From: Treponema sp.
GTDB lineage: Bacteria > Spirochaetota > Spirochaetia > Treponematales > Breznakiellaceae
Assembly: GCA_009777335.1 (NCBI GenBank)
Contig: WRMC01000004.1
Coordinates: forward strand, 84,874 to 148,873
Reading direction: 5' to 3'
DNA length: 64,000 bases
Within the stretch, counting starts at the first letter, position 1, and every line of letters begins with the position of its first letter. This document shows positions 17,378 through 24,748 of this stretch, in pieces. The translations under genes were made by a program, and so were the position numbers. Below the pieces are notes generated by a model. That model ran no database searches. It saw only the letters and a list, made by a program, of their open reading frames with translations, and was not told the origin of the DNA.

Positions 17378-18096
17378 GCTTCTAGGCCCGGCTCTTTAAA
17401 GCGAGTACTCCACCAGGTGAAGCTTTTTACAAAGACCCTTTGTAAGAGATCCTGGTCATGGTTCTTAATGGCCTCGTAAATGTTCCGGTGATCCTGCACG
17501 GCCTCGAGGATCCTCAGGGGTTCCAGCCGTTCTTGGAGGATGTTAAAAAAGAGGTCCAGGGCGACTTCGCCTATTTTAATGATATAGGGGTTGTGGGTGG
17601 CACTAAGGACCGCATAGTGAAAGGAAAGCTCATCCTCTGCGGCCATAAAGGCCTCGGAGCCCAGCCGGTCCATTTTATCTTCCAGGGCCAGGACGTGTTT
17701 TTCTATATTGATGAGATCCTCTTCGCTGGCATTATCCATGGCCAGGTGGGTATAGGCGGTTTCGTAGATCTTCCGAAACTCCACCAGGTAGTCGGCGGTC
17801 TGGGGCAGCAGGGCCATCTGGATGGCAAAGGCATTGGCCGCTCCGCCCTGGAGGGCATCGCAGACAAAGGTCCCCTCGCCCTGCCGGGACTCCAGGGCTC
17901 CCAGGCTCTCGAGCATCTTGAGGGCCTCCCGGACCGACGAGATCCCCACCTTCATCTTATCTGCCAGTTCCCTGGCCCCTGGGAGCCTATCCCCCGGTTT
18001 TAGCTCCCCCTTCATAAGGGCGTCTTTAATTTGCTCTAAAACCTGGTCGGTGATCTTTTCTTTTTTTTGAATCGATGCAAGGCTCATTTCGGCCAT
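17374..18096 (-). CDS. FadR-subfamily GntR transcriptional regulator
   Basis: The ORF is open from 18138, but the ATG at 18096, in a TAATG overlap with the upstream dehydrogenase stop and behind GGGAG, is the likely start, giving 240 residues. The N-terminal winged helix is clear (GDRLPGARELADKMKVGISSVREALKMLESLGALESRQGEGTFV, quoted by its core RELADKMKV), and the C-terminal all-helical FCD-type ligand domain carries FRKIYETAY, FHYAVLSATHN and AVQDHRNIYEAI. Such proteins respond to sugar acids or other carboxylates. The paired palindromes at 14992 and 19116 are candidate operators. Confidence 0.92.
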   Translation of the reverse strand: MAEMSLASIQKKEKITDQVLEQIKDALMKGELKPGDRLPGARELADKMKVGISSVREALKMLESLGALESRQGEGTFVCDALQGGAANAFAIQMALLPQTADYLVEFRKIYETAYTHLAMDNASEEDLINIEKHVLALEDKMDRLGSEAFMAAEDELSFHYAVLSATHNPYIIKIGEVALDLFFNILQERLEPLRILEAVQDHRNIYEAIKNHDQDLLQRVFVKSFTWWSTRFKEPGLEA

Positions 18097-19100
18097 TATC
18101 TTACTCCCTTGGTATAGACATCCCTGGAGCTCTGGCAATTCAACAGGGCTGTTCCTTCCTTATAACGTGAAATATTTTCGCAGATTATATTGAGGCCGTT
18201 GAGGGCCAGATCGGGGACCTCCGGGGTGCAGTGGGGGGTGATGATAAAATTGGGGAGGTCCCAGAGGGGGCTGTCCTTACCCAGAGGTTCGGTCTCGAAG
18301 ACATCGCTGGCGGCGGCAGCTATGGTACCCTCTGTCAGGGCCTTATGGAGGGCCCCTTCGTCCACCACCGAACCCCGGGCCATATTGATAAGAAAGGCCG
18401 TGGGCTTCATGATCTTAAATGCTTTTTCGTCAATTAAATGGTAGGTTTCATCCGAAAGGCTGAGGCAGAGGACCACGATGTCGCTCTCCTTTAAGAGCTG
18501 ATCTATCCTGTCCCCCTGGTCCGCGAACCAGGCCTTCTCTACCCCCTCCGGGGCGGGAACCGCCTTTCGGCTGTAGGCCAGGACCCTCATGCCAAAGGCC
18601 CTGGCCCGGGGGATAAGAGCCAGGCCCGTATGCCCCAGGCCCACTATGCCCAGGGTCTTCGTAAAGAGCCCCCGCCTATCCCTATAGAGGTTGGCCCAGA
18701 GGTGGTCCCGTTGCTGCTGCTCCAGTTTCCGGGAATCGTAAATAAGGGAAAGTATAAGGAAGAAAATGTGTTCCGCCAGGACCGGAGCGGAGCGGCCCGC
18801 AGAGGAAGTCAAGAGGATGCCCCTTTCGAAGATCTCCGGGTGGGCCGAATTATTTACCCCCGCATGATCGCAGTGGACCCACCTAAGCTTTTCTGCGGCT
18901 CCCAGGACTTCCCGGGAAATATCCCCGGCCAGGATGGCCACATCGGCATCCTTAATCCCCGCCTTCATGGCTTCGGGATCCGACTGGGAGGCCCGGACTA
19001 TCTCGACCCCGGGACCCAGGGCCTTTACAAGCATATCCCAGTGCCAATCGGTATAGGGCTCGGTGGTAAAAACTTTTTCGATGGGCCGCCCTAGGTTCAT
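18096..19100 (-). CDS. D-isomer-specific 2-hydroxyacid dehydrogenase
   Basis: A 334-residue NAD-dependent dehydrogenase with the dinucleotide motif GIVGLGHTGLALIPRA, the catalytic Arg in INMARGSVVDEGAL, the ETEPLGKDSPLW region and the catalytic His in ITPHCTPEV. It would reduce a 2-oxo acid or oxidise a D-2-hydroxy acid, fitting the sugar-acid genes around it. It is upstream of and overlaps the FadR-type regulator by 1 bp, so regulator and enzyme are co-expressed. Confidence 0.92.
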   Translation of the reverse strand: MNLGRPIEKVFTTEPYTDWHWDMLVKALGPGVEIVRASQSDPEAMKAGIKDADVAILAGDISREVLGAAEKLRWVHCDHAGVNNSAHPEIFERGILLTSSAGRSAPVLAEHIFFLILSLIYDSRKLEQQQRDHLWANLYRDRRGLFTKTLGIVGLGHTGLALIPRARAFGMRVLAYSRKAVPAPEGVEKAWFADQGDRIDQLLKESDIVVLCLSLSDETYHLIDEKAFKIMKPTAFLINMARGSVVDEGALHKALTEGTIAAAASDVFETEPLGKDSPLWDLPNFIITPHCTPEVPDLALNGLNIICENISRYKEGTALLNCQSSRDVYTKGVR

Positions 19101-19115
19101 GGTACTCTCCGGGAT

Positions 19116-19135
19116 GTAAGATCGGTGATCAGATA
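19116..19135. promoter_or_regulatory. Operator-like palindrome, copy 2
   Basis: On the minus strand the site reads TATCTGATCACCGATCTTAC, matching copy 1 at 14992 apart from one substitution, one missing base and the last base. It lies 15 bp upstream of the dehydrogenase start codon, where a repressor would block that promoter. Confidence 0.55.
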
Positions 19136-19249
19136 AATTCTTTCCCCATGGTATCCTAATTGCCCATTCATAGCAAGGGAAGGAAAAAGAATTCCCATTG
19201 AATTGTCATTTATATAGAAAGTTTTAGTTTATTTTTGTATCATGCCAGG

Positions 19250-20143
19250 ATGAACAGGGGTCTTAAATGGGGCATTCTATTTCTCTTAGTCCTTCTTCTC
19301 CTCTGTTCTGCCCTGGGAGCTTGGTTTCTTTCCCGTCCTCCGGTCCTCATGGTCATGGACCCCGGGTTTGTCCAGATCTACGGAGAAGAGCGGATTCAGA
19401 CCCAGGCCCGGGCGACTTCTTTTAAACTCCTTCGCCGGATTATCCCGGTGGTCCTGGCCGATACCGCCGGTCCCGATCTCTATGCCATCGCCATAGAAGC
19501 TGCCTCTGGGCGGCCCTGGGCGGTGTTTTTCCTGGCCGCCTATGACGAGGCCGCCCGGTATTACCAGAACCTCCGCCCCGAGATCCCCGTTTTTCTTATA
19601 GGCCCCGGGGACCCAAGAAGGAATACCGAAGCCCTGCTGCATATAAGCCCCCATCGGAGCCTGGATCTCTACAGGGCCGGGGCGGCGGCGGCCATCTTTT
19701 CGGAAGGGGAGGGGATCCTTTTTTTTGGCATAGATCTGGCCTCCCCGGATGAACAGGCGGCCTTTACCCAGGGGCTGAGATCCCAGGGCTATAGCGACGA
19801 TCCCCTCTTTACCCTGGCCTCGGAAGAGTTTTCCTACCGCGAAGGGGTGGGGGCCATAGTTCTGGCTGGGGGGAACGCCCGGGTTCTCGAGGCCTATCCC
19901 GGGGTTCCGGTGCTGCTTTTTTCCTGGGCCAATCCTTCCTGGACCCCCGGATCGGTAAAAATTATCTTTGATGATTCCCCCTGGGGTCTCCTCCTGGATG
20001 CTCTTAGCTACCGGGACCATGCCCAGCCCCTTCCCCATATCTCTTCGGGCCTGATTATTCTCGAAGAGAGGATAGAAGACCCCCTGGTCTCCCAGCGCCT
20101 AAGGGAAGCCCTTCTCGAGGCATCAGATGGGGGCCCATTTTAG
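19250..20143 (+). CDS. Signal-anchored periplasmic protein of unknown function
   Basis: About 297 residues from ATG 19250 (a TTG at 19235 is an upstream alternative). An N-terminal hydrophobic anchor (WGILFLLVLLLLCSALGAWFL) is followed by alternating beta/alpha sequence (PVLMVMDPGF, VPVFLIGPGDPRR-like segment PVFLIGPGDP, GILFFGIDLA, VGAIVLAGGNARV, VKIIFDDSPW). That pattern resembles periplasmic binding-protein folds of the Med/BMP type, with LDYRAGAA-like helices, but the match is structural impression only. It is followed by ~190 bp and the flaA genes. Confidence 0.65.
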   Translation: MNRGLKWGILFLLVLLLLCSALGAWFLSRPPVLMVMDPGFVQIYGEERIQTQARATSFKLLRRIIPVVLADTAGPDLYAIAIEAASGRPWAVFFLAAYDEAARYYQNLRPEIPVFLIGPGDPRRNTEALLHISPHRSLDLYRAGAAAAIFSEGEGILFFGIDLASPDEQAAFTQGLRSQGYSDDPLFTLASEEFSYREGVGAIVLAGGNARVLEAYPGVPVLLFSWANPSWTPGSVKIIFDDSPWGLLLDALSYRDHAQPLPHISSGLIILEERIEDPLVSQRLREALLEASDGGPF

Positions 20144-20193
20144 GGGAGGCCCTTAAAAAAAGTTAAAAAAAGTGGGTCAAATAGGAAGAATCG

Positions 20194-20201
20194 GCCGATA
20201 A
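20194..20201 (+). promoter_or_regulatory. Possible sigma28 -10 element
   Basis: The octamer GCCGATAA is the exact flagellar sigma28 -10 consensus and lies upstream of flaA. No TAAA is found 15 bp before it; the nearest candidate (GTCAAA) is about two bases too close. Together with the perfect sigma70 promoter 57 bp further on, it could be a second flaA start or chance. Confidence 0.25.
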
Positions 20202-20257
20202 TGCAATAGACCATCTTCGGCAGATCCGGCCATGGGACCGGGTAGGGCGTATGTGGT

Positions 20258-20286
20258 TTGACAAAACGGTATCTAGGAAATATAAT
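20258..20286 (+). promoter_or_regulatory. Perfect consensus sigma70-type promoter of flaA
   Basis: TTGACA (20258-20263), a 17-bp spacer, and TATAAT (20281-20286). The expected start near 20293 gives a ~37-nt leader carrying the GAGAAAGGAG ribosome site before the first flaA gene. An exact consensus match implies high constitutive expression, suited to an abundant filament sheath protein. Confidence 0.85.
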
Positions 20287-20329
20287 GATCATATCCGCAT
20301 TTCCCAAAAGTCGGAGAAAGGAGTAATGG

Positions 20330-21124
20330 ATGAAACAGGGTGGTTTCAGGGCGGTGCGCCTGGCAATTTTCCTGCTTGTTATGCTGGGTTTAACGGGGTT
20401 TCTGGTCTTTGCAGACGAAAACACCGTTAATATAGAAACAATAGTACTGGAAGATTTTAATGGGGGGGCCAACAACGAATGGTTTGTAGGGGGCAGACTC
20501 CATAGTTATAACTTTGAATGGAGGGCGGATGCTTCCCGGTTCGCCACGGTAGTAGGGGAAGAGCGGTTTCCCCGGCTTTCATTTGTCGAAGCCTGGCCCC
20601 AGGCGGCCTTTGGGGTCAACCGGGACGGGCTGGATCTTCGGAGCCTTGGCATTTGGGCCCGCTTCGATCGCCGGGGCTATAACTGGGTAGATGTCTACCC
20701 CGTAGCCGCCGGTACCGGCCAGGACGGAGACTATCCGGAACCCTTCGAAATTCCCCTCCCCGGCCGCCTTCAGACCATGGACATGTGGGTCTGGGGCATG
20801 AACCAAAACCTCACCCTGGAAGCTTATTTTAGGGATCATAACGGGGTGGTCCATGCGGTACCCATGGGCAGCCTGGCCTTCATAGGCTGGAGAAACCTCA
20901 ACATCCGGATCCCCAACCATATACCCCAGTCCAGGCGGACCCTGCCTCGGCTTGCGGGACTTACCTTCGTAAAATTCCGGATCTGGACCATGCCCACCGA
21001 AAGGGTAGACAACATTTTTGTCTACTTTAAACAATTAAAGATAGTCACCGACACCTTCGAGTCCCTATTCGACGGCAGTGATCTTTCCGATCCCGAAAGG
21101 ATCTTGGAACTCTGGGCCCAGTAG
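20330..21124 (+). CDS. flaA: Flagellar filament outer layer protein FlaA (first copy)
   Basis: A 264-residue spirochete FlaA with a signal peptide (LAIFLLVMLGLTGFLVFA, cleaved near ADEN). Family features are VLEDFNGG at the N-terminus, GVNRDGLDLRSLGIWARFDRRGYNW, the IPLPGRLQTMDMWVWGMN segment, GSLAFIGWRNLNIRIPNHIPQ and the C-terminal FVYFKQLKIVTDTFESLFDG. FlaA forms the sheath around the FlaB core of periplasmic flagella. It is first of two tandem flaA-type genes, with a 29-bp gap to the second. Confidence 0.95.
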   Translation: MKQGGFRAVRLAIFLLVMLGLTGFLVFADENTVNIETIVLEDFNGGANNEWFVGGRLHSYNFEWRADASRFATVVGEERFPRLSFVEAWPQAAFGVNRDGLDLRSLGIWARFDRRGYNWVDVYPVAAGTGQDGDYPEPFEIPLPGRLQTMDMWVWGMNQNLTLEAYFRDHNGVVHAVPMGSLAFIGWRNLNIRIPNHIPQSRRTLPRLAGLTFVKFRIWTMPTERVDNIFVYFKQLKIVTDTFESLFDGSDLSDPERILELWAQ

Positions 21125-21153
21125 GCCATAAACGGGATCAAGGAGGCCCACGT

Positions 21154-21876
21154 ATGAAACGTTTACTTGTTATACTTATAATGTTGTCAGTTGCCGCCGG
21201 TGCTTTTGCCCAATGGCAGGAAATTGGTGCGCCCGATCCTTCCCGTCTGGGGATCGATGCGGCTCAGCAGTTCTTAAAAGAAGTGTCGGTCGAAAAGTTT
21301 GAAAGGGAAGGTTTTTGGAGATCCTACATGTCTCCGGACTTTGGTTATGTCACCTCCAGGCTCTTTATTGGGAGCCCCATGGGCAAGACCACCATTCCGG
21401 ACGAAGAGGGGCTCAACATCCCCGATATCCATGTCTTTGGTACCAGGGTAGACTTCCTTCGCCGGGGACACAGCAGCTTCGAGGTCTTCCCCCTCAGACC
21501 CATCCCCATAGAGGGGATCACCAAGACCGTTTCGGTCTGGGTAGCGGGGCGGAATTTTAACCACGAACTCATCCTCCTCATCGAAGACTTCTTTGGCCGC
21601 CACTATGAATTAAACATGGGCCGGCTTAACTTCCAGGGCTGGAAGCGCCTTACGGTGGCCATTCCTCCCCAGGGCGAAGACGGCCGGATGGGCATAGTCC
21701 AGAGGAACTACCACTATAACAACCAGATGGGAATTAAAATCCGGGGCTTCCGGATCGATGTGTCCCCCATGGAAGCTTATGGCAGTTACTACATCTACTT
21801 TGATGACCTGAGGGCGGTGACCGACCTCTTTGCCGAATATGACAGGGACATAGACGACCTGCCCGACGGCTGGTAA
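21154..21876 (+). CDS. FlaA-family flagellar sheath protein (second copy)
   Basis: A 240-residue exported protein with a standard signal peptide ending AGAFAQ. It shares the FlaA framework with its neighbour: the IEGITKTVSVWVAGRNFNH segment equals the MDMWVWGMN region, MGRLNFQGWKRLTVAIPP equals the IGWRNLNIRIP region, and it ends YIYFDDLRAVTDLFAEYD. It is shorter and diverged at the N-terminus, so the two are probably distinct sheath subunits rather than redundant copies. A strong terminator follows. Confidence 0.92.
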   Translation: MKRLLVILIMLSVAAGAFAQWQEIGAPDPSRLGIDAAQQFLKEVSVEKFEREGFWRSYMSPDFGYVTSRLFIGSPMGKTTIPDEEGLNIPDIHVFGTRVDFLRRGHSSFEVFPLRPIPIEGITKTVSVWVAGRNFNHELILLIEDFFGRHYELNMGRLNFQGWKRLTVAIPPQGEDGRMGIVQRNYHYNNQMGIKIRGFRIDVSPMEAYGSYYIYFDDLRAVTDLFAEYDRDIDDLPDGW

Positions 21877-21894
21877 AAAACTATCGTGTAATAA

Positions 21895-21919
21895 AGCAGG
21901 GCCTGGCCCTGCTTTTTTT
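21895..21919 (+). terminator. Intrinsic terminator after the flaA pair
   Basis: AGCAGGGC, a CTG loop and GCCCTGCT form a perfect 8-bp stem directly followed by seven T residues. It ends the flaA transcript and overlaps by two bases the stop codon of the convergent gene. Confidence 0.92.
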
Positions 21920-22616
21920 ATGTCCGCTTATAAAGGAAGGAACGGCCCTGCTTGCCCGTGTTTTTTATAAGCCCCATCTTGGTCAGGGTGTAGAGGGTTT
22001 TCTGGGCCAGATCCCGGTCTATTCCTGCCTTTTCTGATAAATCCAGGGCCGTGAAGGCTTCCTTTTTTTTGAAGGGGATAAATTGGAGGTAGTCTTCCAG
22101 GCCCCCTAGGATAAGGGAATGGCTCCAGGTTTCCAGGACCCGGTCTTGTATACGGACCCCTTTTCGCCGCCAGGAACCCTTGCCATCGTTGATCCGCCTC
22201 TCGGTCACCTCCACATGGGGCAGCTCTATCCGTAGATTTTCCAGGGCCGGCAGCTCCGGGGCATAGATAAGGGCCCTAAAAAGATCCCAGGTCTTCCCCT
22301 TTTTGGGGCTCCTTCGGCGGTGCATGAGGGTTCCGTCCAGATTATACAGTTCTATATAGGTATGGAGGATGATGGGATGGATGATCCTAAGCCTGTGTTC
22401 TTCGCAGAGGGCCCTTACCTTCTTTTTTAGGGGCCCAAAACTGCTGGTCTGTACCTCAATGAGTTCTCCATCGGAGGTGCAGGCATCGCAGACATAGGCT
22501 CCGGCCAGGGTTTCTGTCTTCCCCGCCCCGGAATATTGGAACTTTAGGCTCCTATGAAGGCTGCTCTCGTTGTGGGTTCCTATGGATCTGGGGGGGCTTT
22601 GGACCTTATCCGACAT
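21918..22616 (-). CDS. Uncharacterised protein with nuclease-like N-terminus and winged-helix C-terminus
   Basis: A 232-residue soluble protein. Near residues 40-65 it has GAYVCDACTSDGELIEVQTSSFGPLKKKV, whose D-x(n)-E-x-Q spacing and following Lys/basic helix resemble a PD-(D/E)XK nuclease active site in variant form (core LIEVQTSSF). The last ~70 residues (FTALDLSEKAGIDRDLAQKTLYTLTKMGLI) look like a winged helix. It overlaps the end of the small gene upstream by 11 bp, so the two form a unit. I recognise no named family; the nuclease reading is inference. Confidence 0.75.
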   Translation of the reverse strand: MSDKVQSPPRSIGTHNESSLHRSLKFQYSGAGKTETLAGAYVCDACTSDGELIEVQTSSFGPLKKKVRALCEEHRLRIIHPIILHTYIELYNLDGTLMHRRRSPKKGKTWDLFRALIYAPELPALENLRIELPHVEVTERRINDGKGSWRRKGVRIQDRVLETWSHSLILGGLEDYLQFIPFKKKEAFTALDLSEKAGIDRDLAQKTLYTLTKMGLIKNTGKQGRSFLYKRT

Positions 22617-22848
22617 GCTCCGCCAGTTCCTGGGCGCTTACCTGTTCCAGGAAATGGTAGGTCTGGGCCCCCCCCTTGTACTCGTTGGTCTTTATCTTCA
22701 TCACCTGAAAAACGATCATCCTATTGGTGGGAAGGGGCAGGTCCAGGGGGTTCCCATTCATATCCACCAGCTGGTTCAGCATCAGGCGGCCATGGATCTC
22801 CTGGCTGTCCCCTTCGGGAAAAACGATGAAGTATTCACGGATGTACAT
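22606..22848 (-). CDS. Small conserved-type hypothetical protein
   Basis: The frame is open from a GTG at 22920, but the ATG at 22848 (MYIREYFIVFPEG) gives a compact 80-residue protein with no odd N-terminal tail. It shows a beta-rich start, RLMLNQLVDMNG and a C-terminal helix (FLEQVSAQELAEHV). No family is recognised. It precedes and overlaps the nuclease-like gene and diverges from mraZ. Confidence 0.65.
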   Translation of the reverse strand: MYIREYFIVFPEGDSQEIHGRLMLNQLVDMNGNPLDLPLPTNRMIVFQVMKIKTNEYKGGAQTYHFLEQVSAQELAEHVG

Positions 22849-22920
22849 GGGTCCAGCATATCCGGTCTTACTCAAATTGACAAGATGAAAGCCCCAGCAA
22901 AAACCCCTCAAAAATGCCAC

Positions 22921-22940
22921 TACTATATATTTGTATAGTA
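22921..22940. promoter_or_regulatory. Palindrome in the divergent mraZ control region
   Basis: TACTATA-TATTTG-TATAGTA forms a 7-bp inverted repeat in the region between the small minus-strand gene and mraZ. It could be an operator; it also contains -10-like hexamers in both directions, so its role is open. Confidence 0.35.
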
Positions 22941-22989
22941 TAAATCGGGAAAAAAAGAGAACTATTCATAATTTTTTCTGGTTTTTCTA

Positions 22990-23018
22990 TTGACGGGACC
23001 CTGGTTTTTATGGATACT
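22990..23018 (+). promoter_or_regulatory. mraZ: Candidate promoter of the mraZ division cluster
   Basis: TTGACG (22990-22995), 17 bp, GATACT (23013-23018) preceded by TG (extended -10). The predicted start near 23025 falls just ahead of the MraZ-box repeats, as expected for an autorepressed promoter. Confidence 0.55.
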
Positions 23019-23031
23019 TAGTGTAGATTCG

Positions 23032-23056
23032 TGGTAAAAATTGGGAATTGGTGGGA
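23032..23056 (+). promoter_or_regulatory. mraZ: MraZ-box array
   Basis: TGGTA (23032), TGGGA (23042) and TGGGA (23052) recur with a strict 10-bp period, i.e. TGGGN units separated by 5 bp. This is the known MraZ operator layout in other bacteria. The array reaches to 3 bp before the mraZ start codon and includes its ribosome site, so bound MraZ would block its own operon. Confidence 0.8.
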
Positions 23057-23058
23057 TA

Positions 23059-23511
23059 ATGGAGTTAAAAACGGGATCTGCAGACAGTACCCTGGATGAC
23101 AAAGGCCGGGTTAGTATTCCCATACGATTTAGAGACCAATTCCAGGGTGACCTGATCATTAGCTGGGGCATGGAGCAATGCGTCTGGATCATGAAGCCCG
23201 CCACCTGGGAGGCCTTTGAGCAGAGGATGCGGAGCTCCGATGCTTTTAACCAGGAAGAGTGGCGCTACTTTGAGTACACCGTCCTGGCCCAGAAGCAGCC
23301 GGCCGAACTGGACAGGGCCGGCCGTTTGGCCATCCCCTCTTCCTTTCGCCGTTATGCCAATATGACCAGGGAATGTCTAGTTATATGCTCCGAAGACCGG
23401 CTTTCAATTTGGGACGTGGATACCTTTTTTGAGTATAGGAGGAGTAAGGATTCCATGGGCCAGGCGGCGATGAACAAGCTTGGCACCCCCGATATCTTTA
23501 GGGCCGGATAG
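23059..23511 (+). CDS. mraZ: MraZ transcriptional regulator/division protein
   Basis: The ATG at 23059 gives 150 residues and aligns the N-terminus with the family (STLDDKGRVSIPIRFRDQF); the upstream TTG at 23041 would add six odd residues inside the operator. The second SpoVT/AbrB half is LDRAGRLAIPSSFRRYANM. MraZ forms a ring that binds repeated TGGGN boxes and represses the division/cell-wall operon; three such boxes lie just before this start. It heads the dcw cluster. Confidence 0.96.
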   Translation: MELKTGSADSTLDDKGRVSIPIRFRDQFQGDLIISWGMEQCVWIMKPATWEAFEQRMRSSDAFNQEEWRYFEYTVLAQKQPAELDRAGRLAIPSSFRRYANMTRECLVICSEDRLSIWDVDTFFEYRRSKDSMGQAAMNKLGTPDIFRAG

Positions 23512-23521
23512 GGTTTTTGAC

Positions 23522-24469
23522 ATGGAAATAATCCATGAACCTGTTCTAAAAGAGGAGGTCCTGTATTTTTTGGCCCCCCCCAAGGCAGGGGCGCTTTTAA
23601 TCGATGCCACCCAGGGGGAAGGGGGGCATAGTCTGGCCTTTTTAAGCCAGTTTCCGGATCTAAAACTCATAGGAATAGATGCGGATCCGGACATTCAGGC
23701 CAAAGCCAGGGAGCGCCTGGCACCATACGGCGAGAGGGTTCAGTTTTACCGGGGCTGGTCCCATGATTTTTTCGCCGAATACCCGGGGGAAGAAAAGCGT
23801 CCGGATCTTATTTTGATGGATCTGGGGGTGAGTCTTTTTCATTATGAGTCGGGCCGCCGGGGTTTTAGCTTCCGTTATCATGAACCCCTGGATATGAGGA
23901 TAGACCAATCTTCGGGGCTCAGTGCGGCGGAGCTGATACAGCGGCTCCCCGAGAATGAACTGGCGGACCTTATCTTCGCCTATGGCGAGGAGCGCTATTC
24001 CAGGCGAATAGCCAGGGCCATTAAAGAAGCCCAGGGGGTTCTGGAAGATTCGGCCCACCTGGCGGAGCTTATTACCGGGGCCGTGCCTGCCCCCTACCGG
24101 CATGGGCCCATACATCCGGCCACCAGGACCTTCCAGGCCCTGCGGATTGCGGTGAATGGGGAATTAAGCCGCCTGGAGGACCTGTTGGAAGCGGCCTTTA
24201 GGGTTCTGGAAGTGGGCGGAAGGCTGGGGGTGATTAGTTTTCATTCCCTGGAAGACAGGATAGTAAAAAACTTCTTCCGGGAGAAGAACAGGGACTGTAT
24301 ATGCCCCCCAAATGCGCCGATATGTAAATGCAGGGGTCAAAGAACCCTCAATATATTGGCAAAAAAGGGAATTAAAGCCAGTGAGGAAGAGATTCAAAGG
24401 AATCCTCCTTCCCGGAGTGCCCGCTTACGGGTGATAGAAAAACTTTTAGATGAGGCGGCAGATGATTAG
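23522..24469 (+). CDS. rsmH: 16S rRNA m4C1402 methyltransferase RsmH (MraW)
   Basis: ATG 23522 gives 315 residues, the normal length. It has the N-terminal HEPVLKEEVL, the SAM site LIDATQGEGGHS, DLILMDLGVS, GFSFRYHEPLDMRID, and the C-terminal GGRLGVISFHSLEDRIVKNFF. It N4-methylates C1402 in the 16S decoding centre. It sits 10 bp after mraZ and overlaps ftsL by 8 bp. Confidence 0.97.
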   Translation: MEIIHEPVLKEEVLYFLAPPKAGALLIDATQGEGGHSLAFLSQFPDLKLIGIDADPDIQAKARERLAPYGERVQFYRGWSHDFFAEYPGEEKRPDLILMDLGVSLFHYESGRRGFSFRYHEPLDMRIDQSSGLSAAELIQRLPENELADLIFAYGEERYSRRIARAIKEAQGVLEDSAHLAELITGAVPAPYRHGPIHPATRTFQALRIAVNGELSRLEDLLEAAFRVLEVGGRLGVISFHSLEDRIVKNFFREKNRDCICPPNAPICKCRGQRTLNILAKKGIKASEEEIQRNPPSRSARLRVIEKLLDEAADD

Positions 24470-24740
24470 ACGTTATGTTTTTCTTTATTTTTTAGTACTC
24501 AGTATTCCATGTTTCCTGGGTATAGTGACCTGGCAATCGGTCCGTTACACGCAACTGGACAGGAATGTCAGGCACCTTGAGGCAGTCCAGGAAGGATGGA
24601 TAGAGACCAATAGGAGGCTGATAGCGGGAATAGCAGTTCTTACTTCATCGGAAAGGATAGTCCATGTGGCTACCCAGGATATGGGCCTGGGGCCCATACA
24701 GCCCGAAAGGGTAATCCAAATTCGGATAGAAGGGGAATAG
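24462..24740 (+). CDS. ftsL: FtsL-like septum protein
   Basis: From ATG 24462 (GAGG ribosome site 7 bp before it) this is 92 residues: a short cytoplasmic start, one membrane segment (VFLYFLVLSIPCFLGIVTW), then a periplasmic coiled coil ending in VHVATQDMGLGPIQPERVIQI. This layout and its position after rsmH define FtsL despite weak sequence conservation. FtsL joins FtsQ in the divisome. The usual ftsI and murE genes do not follow; murF comes next. Confidence 0.8.
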   Translation: MIRRYVFLYFLVLSIPCFLGIVTWQSVRYTQLDRNVRHLEAVQEGWIETNRRLIAGIAVLTSSERIVHVATQDMGLGPIQPERVIQIRIEGE

Positions 24741-24748
24741 ACGGATCC

